Assembly: GCF_014269035.2 (NCBI RefSeq)
Contig: NZ_JABWRP020000010.1
Span: 1 to 64,000, forward strand
Reading direction: 5' to 3'
Source: Pseudomonas vlassakiae
Lineage (GTDB): Bacteria > Pseudomonadota > Gammaproteobacteria > Pseudomonadales > Pseudomonadaceae
Length of the DNA stretch: 64,000 nt
Positions 17,413 to 25,862 of this stretch are shown one piece after another. Made by a program: the position numbers and the translations under genes. The notes below the pieces were generated by a model. That model ran no database searches and had not been told where the DNA came from. It saw nothing but the letters and a program-made list of their open reading frames with translations. Within the stretch, counting starts at the first letter, position 1, and each line of letters starts with the position of its first letter.

Positions 17413-17790
17413 TCAGTCCAGCAGGGTCGACCAGCTTTCAACCACGTCGCCGCCCCATTTGGCTTTCCATTCTTTCAGGGTCTTGTGGTTGCCGCCTTTG
17501 GTTTCGATCACTTCACCGTTGTGCGGGTTCTTGTATTGCTTGACCTTGCGCGCACGCTTGGTAGCAACAGGTTTCGCTGCACCGCGTGGGCCTTTGCTCA
17601 GTTTCGACTCTGGGTCGAGCAGGGCAATGACGTCGCGCAGCGACTTGGAGTATTCGCCCATCAGGTTGCGCAGTTTGCCTTCGAACTCCAGTTCTTTCTT
17701 CAGCTTGTCATCCTGCGACAGGTTGGCCAGGCGGGCCTGAAGTTCCTTGATGGCTTCTTCGGTAGCGCGGTACTCGTTGATCAGGGACAT
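17413..17790 (-). CDS. mvaT: MvaT-family H-NS-like nucleoid protein
   Basis: A 125-residue functional homologue of H-NS that silences AT-rich DNA. The N-terminal coiled-coil oligomerisation region is MSLINEYRATEEAIKELQARLANLSQDDKLKKELEFEGKLRNLM. The C-terminal DNA-binding part contains KRARKVKQYKNPHNGEVIETKGGNHKTLKEWKAKWG, the MvaT-type AT-hook-like pincer motif. In P. putida this protein is called TurA or a related paralogue; which one this is cannot be read from the sequence. Its upstream region is unusually AT-rich, which fits autoregulation. Confidence 0.94.
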   Translation of the reverse strand: MSLINEYRATEEAIKELQARLANLSQDDKLKKELEFEGKLRNLMGEYSKSLRDVIALLDPESKLSKGPRGAAKPVATKRARKVKQYKNPHNGEVIETKGGNHKTLKEWKAKWGGDVVESWSTLLD

Positions 17791-18088
17791 GGAGTGTTCC
17801 TTTAATGCGTGTTCAGAAATGTGTGAGGCAATAATAGACAGGCGATACTCTCAAGTAAACATATTATTCAGTACTTAACTGTTATTAACCCTGTGACAAA
17901 ACATCTCAAGATTAAGAAAAATTTACATATGGCCCCTGCACTTTGCCCTGGTTGCCATCAGGCTGTAGCCGCCGGGCTCACGGCCAGGGCGGCCGGGCAT
18001 GTCACGGCCGGCGGGCGCGATGATTACTGCGTTTTTCTGGTCGGGCCGCTAGAATGAGCGCCTTTGCGAAGTTCTGGAGTCTTAATTC
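17791..18088. other. AT-rich divergent control region of mvaT and purU
   Basis: A 298-base non-coding gap. About 17815-17935 is markedly AT-rich (many TTAA/ATTA steps), unlike the rest of the window. It probably contains the mvaT promoter and MvaT self-binding sites. No regulator box or RNA was recognised in the purU half. Confidence 0.5.
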
Positions 18089-18940
18089 ATGCGCACCTAT
18101 CGTCTGGTGATCGCCTGCCCCGACCGTGTTGGCATCGTGGCGAAAGTCAGTAATTTCCTGGCCTTGTACAATGGCTGGATCAACGAAGCCAGCCACCACT
18201 CTGATGAACAGAGCGGCTGGTTCTTCATGCGCCATGAAATCCGCGCCGAATCGCTGCCATTCGGTATCGAGGCTTTCCGCGAGGCCTTCGCGCCGATCGC
18301 CGAAGAGTTCTCCATGACCTGGCGTATTACCGACTCGGCGCAGAAGAAGCGTGTGGTCTTGATGGCCAGCCGCGAATCGCACTGCCTGGCTGACCTGCTG
18401 CACCGCTGGCATACCGATGAACTGGACTGCGAGATCCCGTGTGTGATTTCCAACCACAACGACCTGCGCAGCATGGTCGAGTGGCACGGTATTCCGTTCT
18501 TCCACGTGCCGGTCGACCCCAAGGACAAGGCCCCGGCCTTTGCCGAAGTGTCGCGCCTGGTTCAGGAGCACGCGGCTGACGTGGTGGTGCTGGCGCGTTA
18601 CATGCAGATCCTGCCGCCGCAACTGTGCCAGGACTATGCCGAAAAGGTCATCAACATCCACCACAGCTTCCTGCCGTCGTTCGTCGGCGCCAAGCCGTAT
18701 CACCAGGCAGCCCTGCGTGGCGTGAAGCTGATCGGTGCAACCTGCCACTACGTGACCGAGGAGCTGGACGCCGGCCCGATCATCGAGCAGGACGTGGTGC
18801 GTGTGAGCCACGCCGACAGCATCGAAGACATGGTCCGCTTCGGCCGTGATGTCGAGAAGATGGTGCTGGCCCGTGGCCTGCGCTATCACCTGGAAGATCG
18901 CGTGCTGGTGCATGGCAACAAGACAGTGGTATTCGACTGA
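18089..18940 (+). CDS. purU: Formyltetrahydrofolate deformylase
   Basis: A 283-residue cytoplasmic enzyme hydrolysing 10-formyl-THF to formate and THF, controlling one-carbon balance. The N-terminal ACT domain begins MRTYRLVIACPDRVGIVAKVSNFLALYNGWINEASHHSD. The C-terminal formyltransferase domain carries INIHHSFLPSFVGAKPYHQA with the catalytic His and Asn, and ATCHYVTEELDAGPIIEQD with the catalytic Asp. Its length matches the family exactly. It is followed by a rho-independent terminator. Confidence 0.95.
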   Translation: MRTYRLVIACPDRVGIVAKVSNFLALYNGWINEASHHSDEQSGWFFMRHEIRAESLPFGIEAFREAFAPIAEEFSMTWRITDSAQKKRVVLMASRESHCLADLLHRWHTDELDCEIPCVISNHNDLRSMVEWHGIPFFHVPVDPKDKAPAFAEVSRLVQEHAADVVVLARYMQILPPQLCQDYAEKVINIHHSFLPSFVGAKPYHQAALRGVKLIGATCHYVTEELDAGPIIEQDVVRVSHADSIEDMVRFGRDVEKMVLARGLRYHLEDRVLVHGNKTVVFD

Positions 18941-18947
18941 TCTGAGT

Positions 18948-18973
18948 GGGGCTGCGCAGCGGCCCCTCGTTTT
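18948..18973 (+). terminator. Terminator after purU
   Basis: A GGGGCTGC/GCGGCCCC stem containing one G-U pair and a 3-base loop, followed by TCGTTTT. Confidence 0.65.
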
Positions 18974-18988
18974 CAACGGGAGGGATTC

Positions 18989-19219
18989 ATGGCCAAGCGC
19001 AATAAACCCACCGCTTCAGCTCCCCCCACCCTCGGCGAAGGCTGCCTGGCCCGCTACGACCCCGAAGCCTTGAGCGACGACGACGGTACCGACTTCCCCG
19101 ATGCCGCCCAATTGTGGCGCCAGCTCAACCCGCCTGACGCCGCCAGCGCTCCAGCAACGGACGCGCCAGCAGGCAGAAAAACACCGGCCCCCCCGCCAGC
19201 AGATAAAAATAGTAAGTGA
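18989..19219 (+). CDS. Small Pro/Ala-rich protein overlapping the antisense flippase gene
   Basis: A 76-residue ORF with a GGGAGGG ribosome site just upstream. It begins MAKRNKPTASAPPTLGEGCLARYDPEALSDDDGTDFPDAAQLWRQLNPPD. The C-terminal half is low-complexity Ala/Pro/Lys and overlaps the 3' end of the convergent membrane-protein gene by about 95 bases. The acidic central part has normal codon use and looks like a real peptide. Its end may only be a run-on through the antisense gene. Function unknown. Confidence 0.5.
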   Translation: MAKRNKPTASAPPTLGEGCLARYDPEALSDDDGTDFPDAAQLWRQLNPPDAASAPATDAPAGRKTPAPPPADKNSK

Positions 19220-20117
19220 CCGCCCGCCAGACCAGGATCGCCGCGGCGGCGGTCGAACTGCCCACCAGCGGTGTCAGCAGGCTGGCCGAGGTCAGCTCGG
19301 CGGCACCGGCGCCACCGGGTAGCAGGCTGAACTGGCCGGCACTGAGCGCCAGCATCTGCACCAGGAAGCTCGGGATCCACGACAGCTCCACCCCCAGCCC
19401 TTGCAGCACCAGGTACAGCACGCTGTAGCGCAGGCTCCAGTGCAGGCAGGTGAGCGTGAACACCAGCGCCAGGGTGCGTTTTGGCAACTGCCAGGTCTGT
19501 GCCAGCGCATCGATGAAATGCAAGACCTTGCGGGCCCAGCGGCGTCTGCGTTTGCCAGGCATGCCCAGGCGTCGCAGCAGGCGCCCGTTGAAGCGCATCA
19601 GCGCCCGGCGATAACGTAGCACTACCACGATGATGGCCAGGGCAGCGCACAGCAGCAGCGCACTGCCCAGCAGCATGCTTTGCTGGCTGTGCCCAAGCCT
19701 GTGGAACAGCGCATAGCCGGCGATCGCGAGCATTGCGCAGAAAAAGAACAGCAGGTCGTTCAACTGATCCATGGCGAACACCGCACCGCTGCGAGCCGGC
19801 CCAATGCGGTCGCGAGCGAGCAGGGCCATCAGCGTGATCGGCCCGCCGCTGCCGCCTGGGGTGGTACAGATGGCGAACTCGGTGGCCATCACCACGCCGA
19901 GGCTGCGCACCCGACCCAGCTGCGCCGCCTGCTGGCCGAGCAGCAGTCGCAGGCGCATGGCATTGATCACCCAGCACAGCAGGATCATGCCGAGCAGGGC
20001 CAGCAATAACCGGGTGTCGAAGGCCGCCAGCCTGGGCAGCAGTTCGTCGCCGCCGAGCCATGCCGGCACCAGCAGGGCGCCGGCCAGTGCCAGGGCCAGC
20101 CAGCCGAAGCGGTTCAT
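19125..20117 (-). CDS. Lysylphosphatidylglycerol synthase/flippase-like (UPF0104) membrane protein
   Basis: A 330-residue polytopic inner-membrane protein with about 8 hydrophobic helices (for example GWLALALAGALLVPAWL and LLLALLGMILLCWVINAM). It matches the MprF/AglD flippase-domain family: ATEFAICTTPGGSGGPITLMALLARDRIG and GQFSLLPGGAGAAELTSASLL are the two hallmark Gly-Gly re-entrant loops. It has no synthase domain, so it is more likely a lipid or glycan translocator than an aminoacyl-PG synthase. ATG 20117 overlaps the preceding stop by ATGA. It is the last of a three-gene cassette with a deacetylase and a glycosyltransferase. Confidence 0.83.
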   Translation of the reverse strand: MNRFGWLALALAGALLVPAWLGGDELLPRLAAFDTRLLLALLGMILLCWVINAMRLRLLLGQQAAQLGRVRSLGVVMATEFAICTTPGGSGGPITLMALLARDRIGPARSGAVFAMDQLNDLLFFFCAMLAIAGYALFHRLGHSQQSMLLGSALLLCAALAIIVVVLRYRRALMRFNGRLLRRLGMPGKRRRRWARKVLHFIDALAQTWQLPKRTLALVFTLTCLHWSLRYSVLYLVLQGLGVELSWIPSFLVQMLALSAGQFSLLPGGAGAAELTSASLLTPLVGSSTAAAAILVWRAVTYYFYLLAGGPVFFCLLARPLLERWRRQAG

Positions 20118-20878
20118 GCGCTCACCTGGCGCTCCAGCCACGCCGACTTGGTCAGTGGCTCGCGGCCTTGCTGCAGCAAGTGATCGAGGGTGCGCAGCCA
20201 GTAATTGCGCGATGAGCGGTGGCGCATGTCGACAGGGTGCAAACCCAGACGCAGGGTGTCAGCGCTGCGCCAGCGCCGGCACTGCCAGTCGCAGACTACC
20301 TTCGACAGCCCCCGGCGCCACGCGCTGCGTGCGCTCCATACCAGCCCCGGCGCCTCGAACGCGGTGAAGTCCGGCAAGCGGTAAAGGTGCTGGGGCGTGC
20401 TGGTGTAACGCAGGGGGAGCTGGCTCAGGGCCTGCCGGGTGCCTTGGCTCATCAGCCAGGCCGGGGCGACGAAGCCGGCCACCGGCCAGCCTTGCCCGGC
20501 GAACAGTGCCAGGCCTCGTTCCAGGCGCTGGAGGGCTTGCGCCTGGTCCAGGCCATAGAACTCACCTTCGTGGGTGTAGATACGCCGCATGAAGTACTCG
20601 CCGAGGCTGCGCGGGGTGGGCCCATCGTCGGCGTGGTAAAAGCCGTGCAGGGCCAACTCGTCACCCCGCGCCAGGCGCCGTTCGAGCAGGCGGCAGAAGG
20701 TGGGTGAGCGGGTCAGCGGGTTGCGGTGATGAAAGTCCGGCACCACCAGCCAAGTCATTGGCACGTCACCTCTCTCGTCCACGGCCTGCACGAACGGCTG
20801 GTAGTCCGGCCAAGTCTCGGGCGCCACATCGTGCAGCACCAGCATCAGGCTGCCCGAGGCGATAGCGGCCTCAGCCAT
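20114..20878 (-). CDS. DUF2334-type polysaccharide deacetylase
   Basis: A 254-residue NodB-like carbohydrate deacetylase relative. It begins SLMLVLHDVAPETWPDYQPFVQAVDERGDVPMTWLVVPDFHHRNPL, in which HD is the metal-binding pair of the fold. ELALHGFYHADDG supplies the HGxxH metal motif. A NodB-type Asp/Arg arrangement is only partly evident. No signal peptide is seen, so the active site is probably cytoplasmic. ATG 20878 overlaps the upstream glycosyltransferase stop by 8 bases. The context suggests it removes acetyl groups from the sugar lipid the neighbouring genes make and move. Confidence 0.82.
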   Translation of the reverse strand: MAEAAIASGSLMLVLHDVAPETWPDYQPFVQAVDERGDVPMTWLVVPDFHHRNPLTRSPTFCRLLERRLARGDELALHGFYHADDGPTPRSLGEYFMRRIYTHEGEFYGLDQAQALQRLERGLALFAGQGWPVAGFVAPAWLMSQGTRQALSQLPLRYTSTPQHLYRLPDFTAFEAPGLVWSARSAWRRGLSKVVCDWQCRRWRSADTLRLGLHPVDMRHRSSRNYWLRTLDHLLQQGREPLTKSAWLERQVSA

Positions 20879-21992
20879 GGGCGCGGACCTGAGGTTGGTG
20901 GCCGAGCACTGCCTGGTAGTGTTGCAGCAGGCCGGAGACCACGTTGTCCCATGAATAATGTTGCTCCACATGGCGGCGAGCCTGGGCACCCAGCTTGCGC
21001 ACGCCGGCTTCGAACGCTTCGCGCACCGCCAAGGCCATGGCCCGGCCATCGTTGGCCGGGCACAGGCGGCCACACTGTTCGTTGACGATCTCGCCGAACG
21101 CCCCGGCGCGAACCGCGACCACCGGCGTGGCACTGGCCATGGCTTCGAGGATGACCAGACCGAAGGTTTCCTGGTCGCCGGCGTGCACCAGCAGGTCGGC
21201 GCTGGCCATCAGCCGGGCAACTTCTTGCGGCGGGCGGAAATGGTCGATGACGGTGACGTTCCCGGGCACGCTGGCCGGCATGTTCGAGCCGACCAGCAAC
21301 AGGTGGTAGGGCTGCCCAAGGTGTTGCATGCATTCGAGCAGCACGGGCAGGTTCTTCTCCCGTGAGCCACGCCCGGCATAGATGAGCAGGCGGCTGGTAT
21401 CGGCGATGCCCAGCTGGGCCCGCAGTTGCGGGTCGCGCCGGTCAGGGTGGAAGGTCTGCAGGTCGACACCCAGGCGCTGTACGTGCACGTCACGCACGCC
21501 GAGGCGGCGCAGTTTGTCGGCCATCACCAGGCTCGGCGCCAGCACTCGGTCGAAATTGCCATAAAGTTTGCTCACATAGGCTTCGACATTGGGTGTGAAC
21601 CAGTTACCCATGCGGTTGCTCACCAGCAGTGGCAGGTCGGAGTGGTAGAAGCCGATCACTGGCACGTCGAGCTTGCGCCGGGCTTCCAGCGCCGCCCAGG
21701 CGGTGAGGTAAGGGTCGCCGACTTCGATCAGGTCGGGCTTGAGGCTGCGCAGCACGTTGCACCAGGGCGCCAGGCGCACCGGGAAGCGGTAGCCGTTTCC
21801 GAAAGGCAGGGGCGGTGCAGGGACTTGGTAGATGCCATCGGCATGGCTGGCGCTGGGGCCGGGGATCAGAAGGCTGTGGCGTACGCCCGCAAGCGCGTCG
21901 AGGCGATGGTGTTTGGCGTCGAGGTAAGTCCGCACGCCACCGCTGGCCGGGGCGTAGAACATGGTGATGTCGGCGATGTGCACGATCAGCAT
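20871..21992 (-). CDS. GT4 family glycosyltransferase
   Basis: A 373-residue GT-B glycosyltransferase. The N-terminal domain opens MLIVHIADITMFYAPASGGVRTYLDAKHHRL, the classical acceptor-side start (SGGVRTYL). The C-terminal nucleotide-sugar domain shows LIYAGRGSREKNLPVLLECMQHL, then ADLLVHAGDQETFGLVILEAMASATPVVAVRAGAFGEIV, with the EX7E pair in ETFGLVILE. The ATG lies directly against a GGAGGG, so the exact start is uncertain; upstream in-frame codons run into a REP element. It is the first of three overlapping genes with the deacetylase and flippase-like protein. The sugar and acceptor are unknown. Confidence 0.85.
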   Translation of the reverse strand: MLIVHIADITMFYAPASGGVRTYLDAKHHRLDALAGVRHSLLIPGPSASHADGIYQVPAPPLPFGNGYRFPVRLAPWCNVLRSLKPDLIEVGDPYLTAWAALEARRKLDVPVIGFYHSDLPLLVSNRMGNWFTPNVEAYVSKLYGNFDRVLAPSLVMADKLRRLGVRDVHVQRLGVDLQTFHPDRRDPQLRAQLGIADTSRLLIYAGRGSREKNLPVLLECMQHLGQPYHLLLVGSNMPASVPGNVTVIDHFRPPQEVARLMASADLLVHAGDQETFGLVILEAMASATPVVAVRAGAFGEIVNEQCGRLCPANDGRAMALAVREAFEAGVRKLGAQARRHVEQHYSWDNVVSGLLQHYQAVLGHQPQVRAHG

Positions 21993-22102
21993 CCCTCCGG
22001 GATCGTCTTCGGGTTTGTCATCTGGCGATGACGCGCCTAAAGGTTGACCTACCAGAAGGATAGTTTGTTCGATCGGGTTGGGCGGCAGGGCAGGGGTGGA
22101 TT

Positions 22103-22170
22103 CTTCGCGGCTCAAGCCGCGCTCCTGCAGGGAATTGCCCAATCCTGTAGGAGCGGCTTCAGCCGCGAAG
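22103..22170. repeat. REP inverted pair upstream of the glycosyltransferase
   Basis: Two Pseudomonas-type REP units in opposite orientation: CTTCGCGGCTCAAGCCGCGC... at 22103-22130 and GTAGGAGCGGCTTCAGCCGC... at 22145-22170. They lie between the chemoreceptor and the glycosyltransferase gene. Confidence 0.8.
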
Positions 22171-22190
22171 CAGGCGACGCGGTCTGACGG

Positions 22191-24065
22191 TCAGATCCGG
22201 AAGCTGCCGACCAGATGCTTCAGGCGGGTGGCCTGCTGCTCCAGGTCCGAGCAGGCGCGCAGGGTGGCCTGGAGGTTCTCGACACCTTCCTGGTTGAGCA
22301 TGTTGATTTCGTTGATGTCCATGTTGATCGAATCGACCACTGCGGTCTGCTCTTCCGTGGCAGTGGCCACCGACTGGTTCATGCCGTCGATTTCGCCAAT
22401 ACGTACGGTGACGCTGTCCAGGCGCTCGCCGGCCTGGTTGGCGATCTGCATGCTGTCCTGGCTGTGGCGCTGGCTCTGGCTCATGGTATCGACCGACTCG
22501 CGGGCGCCGACCTGCAACTCCTCGATCATGGTCTGCACCTGCTGTGCCGACTCCTGGGTGCGGTGCGCCAGGTTGCGTACCTCGTCGGCAACCACGGCGA
22601 AACCACGCCCGGCCTCACCGGCGCGGGCCGCTTCGATCGCAGCATTGAGCGCCAGCAGGTTGGTCTGCTGGGAAATGCTGGTGATCACTTCGAGGATCTG
22701 GCCGATGTTCACGGTCTTGTTGTTGAGCGTCTCGATGTGCGCGCTCGAGGTGACGATCAGGTCGGACAGGCGGTTCATCGCGGCGATGTTGCGCTCCACC
22801 ACCTGCTGGCCTTCCTCGGCCAGCAGGCGTGCGGAGCTGGCGTGCTGCGAGGCTTGAGCGGCATTGCCGGCGATTTCCTGGGCAGCGGCGCCGAGTTCGT
22901 TGATGGCTGCGGCGACGCTGTTGGTGCGGTTGGACTGCTCGTCGGAGTTGGCCATCGATGAATTCGAGGCGCTGATCACGCGCAGGGCCACTTCATTGAC
23001 CTGCTCGGTCGCCGACGACACTTCGCGGATCGAGCCGTGGATGCGTTCGACGAAGCGGTTGAAGGCTTTGCCGAGGATGCCGAACTCGTCATCGCTGTGG
23101 ATGCTCAGGCGTTTGGTCAGGTCGCCTTCACCTTCGGCGATGTCTTCCATGGCCCGGGTCATGGTGAGCAGCGGCTGCATCAGCACGCGGATCAGCAGGC
23201 CGAGCAGGCCGATGATGATCACCACCGCCACCAGCGTGGCGATCACCGCCGAGGTGCGGAAGGTACTGAGCATGGCAAAGGCCTTGTCCTTGTCCACCGA
23301 CAGGCCGATGTACCAGTTGGCCGAGGGCAGGCCCTTGATCGGGGTGAAGGTCAGCAGCCGGGCTTGGCCGTTGGCGTTGACTTCGGTCAGCGCGCCGGAC
23401 AGTTTCGGCGTGTCCTGTGGGAACAGGTCCGACAGCGACTTCATCACCAGATCCTTGTCCGGGTGGACCAGGATCTTGCCTTGGTCGTTGACCAGGAAGG
23501 CATAACCCATGCCGCCGAAGTTCAGCGAGTTGATGATCTGTACCAGGCCATCGAGGGCAAGGTCGCCACCGACCACGCCGACGCTGGCGGAAACCTTGCT
23601 GATGATGCCGATGACCATCTTGTTGGTGGCCATGTCGATGTACGGCTCGGTGAGAATGGTGCCCTGCGCGTTCATGCCGTCCTTGTACCAGGGGCGGGTG
23701 CGTGGGTCGTAGCCATCGGGCATCTTGGAATCAGGGCGCACGCTGAAGCCACCATCGACCTTGCCCAGGTAGACCGTGAGGAAGCTCGAGATCAGGGCAT
23801 TCTGGCCCATCAGTGTTTCAGCGCTGGCCGGTTGCTGGGCAATGTTCTGCGCCAGGTTTTCGACCAGTTTGATTCGGCCATCGAACAGGTTGCGGATGTT
23901 GGTCGAAGTGGACTCGCCCATTTCAGCCAGATAATTCTCCAGATCCTGGCGGATCGCATTACGCTGAAGGTAATCGTTGTAAAAGGTGAACAGGCTGAAG
24001 GCGAGTATCACGATCAATGATGCAGCCAGAAGGATCTTGTGGCTGAAACGCAGGTTTTTGTTCAT
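22191..24065 (-). CDS. dCache methyl-accepting chemotaxis protein, McpG-like (amino acid/GABA type)
   Basis: A 624-residue inner-membrane chemoreceptor. It has TM1 at about residues 11-30, a periplasmic dCache domain to about 280, TM2, a HAMP (about 305-360), and a cytoplasmic signalling domain with [29 protein letters not shown]. The ligand pocket carries R124, W126, Y127, Y142, D144 and D168, the pattern known for amino-acid dCache receptors such as PctA. From memory, the P. putida homologue McpG binds GABA. No CheB/CheR-tethering pentapeptide was seen at the C-terminus (LVGSFRI). It is monocistronic, next to a HerA-like ATPase gene. Confidence 0.9.
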   Translation of the reverse strand: MNKNLRFSHKILLAASLIVILAFSLFTFYNDYLQRNAIRQDLENYLAEMGESTSTNIRNLFDGRIKLVENLAQNIAQQPASAETLMGQNALISSFLTVYLGKVDGGFSVRPDSKMPDGYDPRTRPWYKDGMNAQGTILTEPYIDMATNKMVIGIISKVSASVGVVGGDLALDGLVQIINSLNFGGMGYAFLVNDQGKILVHPDKDLVMKSLSDLFPQDTPKLSGALTEVNANGQARLLTFTPIKGLPSANWYIGLSVDKDKAFAMLSTFRTSAVIATLVAVVIIIGLLGLLIRVLMQPLLTMTRAMEDIAEGEGDLTKRLSIHSDDEFGILGKAFNRFVERIHGSIREVSSATEQVNEVALRVISASNSSMANSDEQSNRTNSVAAAINELGAAAQEIAGNAAQASQHASSARLLAEEGQQVVERNIAAMNRLSDLIVTSSAHIETLNNKTVNIGQILEVITSISQQTNLLALNAAIEAARAGEAGRGFAVVADEVRNLAHRTQESAQQVQTMIEELQVGARESVDTMSQSQRHSQDSMQIANQAGERLDSVTVRIGEIDGMNQSVATATEEQTAVVDSINMDINEINMLNQEGVENLQATLRACSDLEQQATRLKHLVGSFRI

Positions 24066-24229
24066 GGCGTAATCGATTCCGCTAAGGTTTTATCGGGCGT
24101 TCGCACGGTATCGCTGCAAACAGTGCAACATCCCGAAAAGTCCTTTTCGGTTGCTCCTGTCTATTAAGGCGAATATCACCCAATGGTATCGGCCGAATTA
24201 AGCCAAAGCTTGAGCGGGGGATGAGAGAG

Positions 24230-25705
24230 ATGTCGGATACTTCGACCATAGTTGTAGGTGCTGACCCAAGCGGTCAGCCAGTCCAGCAAGCCATGCGCCT
24301 GGCCAATCGCCATGGCCTGGTCGCCGGTGCTACGGGTACTGGCAAAACCGTGACGCTCCAGCACCTGGCGGAGGTGTTCAGCGATGCCGGGGTGGCGGTG
24401 TTCGCGGCAGACGTCAAAGGCGACCTGTGCGGCCTGGGTGCTGCAGGCGCGCCACAAGGCAAAGTGGCCGAGCGGATCGCTGGCATGCCTTGGCTTGGGC
24501 ATACCCCCAAAGCGTATCCGTTAACGCTCTGGGATGTGGCGGGGCAGTCCGGCCACCCGTTGCGGACCACGCTCAGCGAAATGGGCCCGCTGCTGCTTGG
24601 CAACCTGCTGGAGTTGACCGACAGCCAGCAGGCCGCCCTGTATGCGGCATTCAAGGTGGCGGATCGCGAAGGCTTGCTGCTGCTCGACCTGAAAGACCTC
24701 AAGGCCTTGTTGGCGCACCTGAAGGACAATCCGCAACTGCTCGGCGAAGACAGTGCGTTGATGACCACTGGCTCGACTCAGGCCTTGCTGCGCCGGCTGG
24801 CAACGCTGGAGCAGCAAGGGGCCGAGGCGCTGTTTGGCGAACCGGCGCTGCAACTGGAGGACCTGTTGCGGCCGGATGCCGATGGCCGCGGGCGTATCCA
24901 CCTGCTCGACGCCAGCCGGCTGGTGCATGAGGCGCCGAAGGTGTACGCGACCTTCCTGCTGTGGCTGCTGGCCGAGTTGTTCGAGCAGTTGCCGGAACGC
25001 GGTGATGCCGACAAGCCGGTACTGGCGCTGTTCTTCGACGAGGCCCACCTGTTGTTCAATGGCACGCCGAAGGCGCTGCAGGACCGTCTGGAGCAAGTGG
25101 TGCGGTTGATCCGCTCCAAGGGCGTTGGCGTGTATTTCGTCACTCAGTCGCCGGGGGACTTGCCCGACAGTGTCCTGGCCCAGCTGGGTTTGCGTATCCA
25201 GCACGGCTTGCGCGCCTTTACCGCCAAGGAGCAGAAGTCACTCAGGGCCGTGGCTGATGGCTTTCGCCCCAACCCGGCGTTCGACAGCCTGACGGTGCTG
25301 ACCGAACTCGGGATTGGCGAGGCATTGGTGGGCACCCTGGAAGACAAGGGCACGCCGGCGATGGTCCAGCGGGTGCTGATCGCGCCACCGCAATCGCGGA
25401 TCGGGCCGTTGAGTGGGCTGGAGCGCAGTGCGTTGATTGCGGCTTCCCCCTTGTTGGGGCGCTATGACAAAGCGATCGATCGGGAGTCGGCCTATGAAAT
25501 GCTGACTCAGCGCAAAGGTGAAGCGGTGGAGCCGGTGCCGGTGCCGAAAGCGGATGAAGAGAGTTTCGCCGACAAGGCAGGGGACTTTTTGCAGAGTGCG
25601 GCGGGGCAGGCGATCAAGTCGGCGGTGCGCCAGGCGGCCAACCAGTTGGGGCGGCAGTTGGTGCGCGGGTTGATGGGGTCGTTGCTGGGGGGCAAGAAGA
25701 AGTGA
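24230..25705 (+). CDS. HerA-like ATPase (DUF853)
   Basis: A 491-residue P-loop ATPase related to HerA/FtsK translocases. Walker A is GATGTGKT (in LVAGATGTGKTVTLQHLAEVF), Walker B is LALFFDEAHLLF, and a sensor-like VYFVTQSPGDLPD follows. The C-terminus is a Gly/Lys amphipathic tail (QAIKSAVRQAANQLGRQLVRGLMGSLLGGKKK) that may bind membrane or DNA. The DUF853 group is common in proteobacteria and not well characterised. ATG 24230 was preferred over 24221 because the purine-rich site then lies at normal spacing. The cellular role is unknown. Confidence 0.88.
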   Translation: MSDTSTIVVGADPSGQPVQQAMRLANRHGLVAGATGTGKTVTLQHLAEVFSDAGVAVFAADVKGDLCGLGAAGAPQGKVAERIAGMPWLGHTPKAYPLTLWDVAGQSGHPLRTTLSEMGPLLLGNLLELTDSQQAALYAAFKVADREGLLLLDLKDLKALLAHLKDNPQLLGEDSALMTTGSTQALLRRLATLEQQGAEALFGEPALQLEDLLRPDADGRGRIHLLDASRLVHEAPKVYATFLLWLLAELFEQLPERGDADKPVLALFFDEAHLLFNGTPKALQDRLEQVVRLIRSKGVGVYFVTQSPGDLPDSVLAQLGLRIQHGLRAFTAKEQKSLRAVADGFRPNPAFDSLTVLTELGIGEALVGTLEDKGTPAMVQRVLIAPPQSRIGPLSGLERSALIAASPLLGRYDKAIDRESAYEMLTQRKGEAVEPVPVPKADEESFADKAGDFLQSAAGQAIKSAVRQAANQLGRQLVRGLMGSLLGGKKK

Positions 25706-25721
25706 AGGCAGCGCGGCTTTT

Positions 25722-25834
25722 GTGGGAGCGGCCTTGCGTCGCGAAAGGGCTGCGCAGCGGCCCCAGGATCTATGCTACAGCACAAATTGCTGGGGCCGCT
25801 TAGCGGCCCTTTCGCGACACAAGGCCGCTCCCAC
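25722..25834. repeat. REP pair acting as terminator between DUF853 and pit
   Basis: A near-perfect 44-base inverted repeat (25722-25765 and 25791-25834) whose arms are REP units of the GTGGGAGCGGCCTTG... type. It lies between converging genes and can form a very long hairpin in either transcript. Confidence 0.85.
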
Positions 25835-25862
25835 TGGGCCTTTTTCAGTACAGCAGGATCAC

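Noticed and set aside
19125..20117. Lysyl-phosphatidylglycerol synthase
   Set aside because: Only the flippase-like membrane half is present; the C-terminal aminoacyl transferase domain is missing, so the synthase name is not supported.
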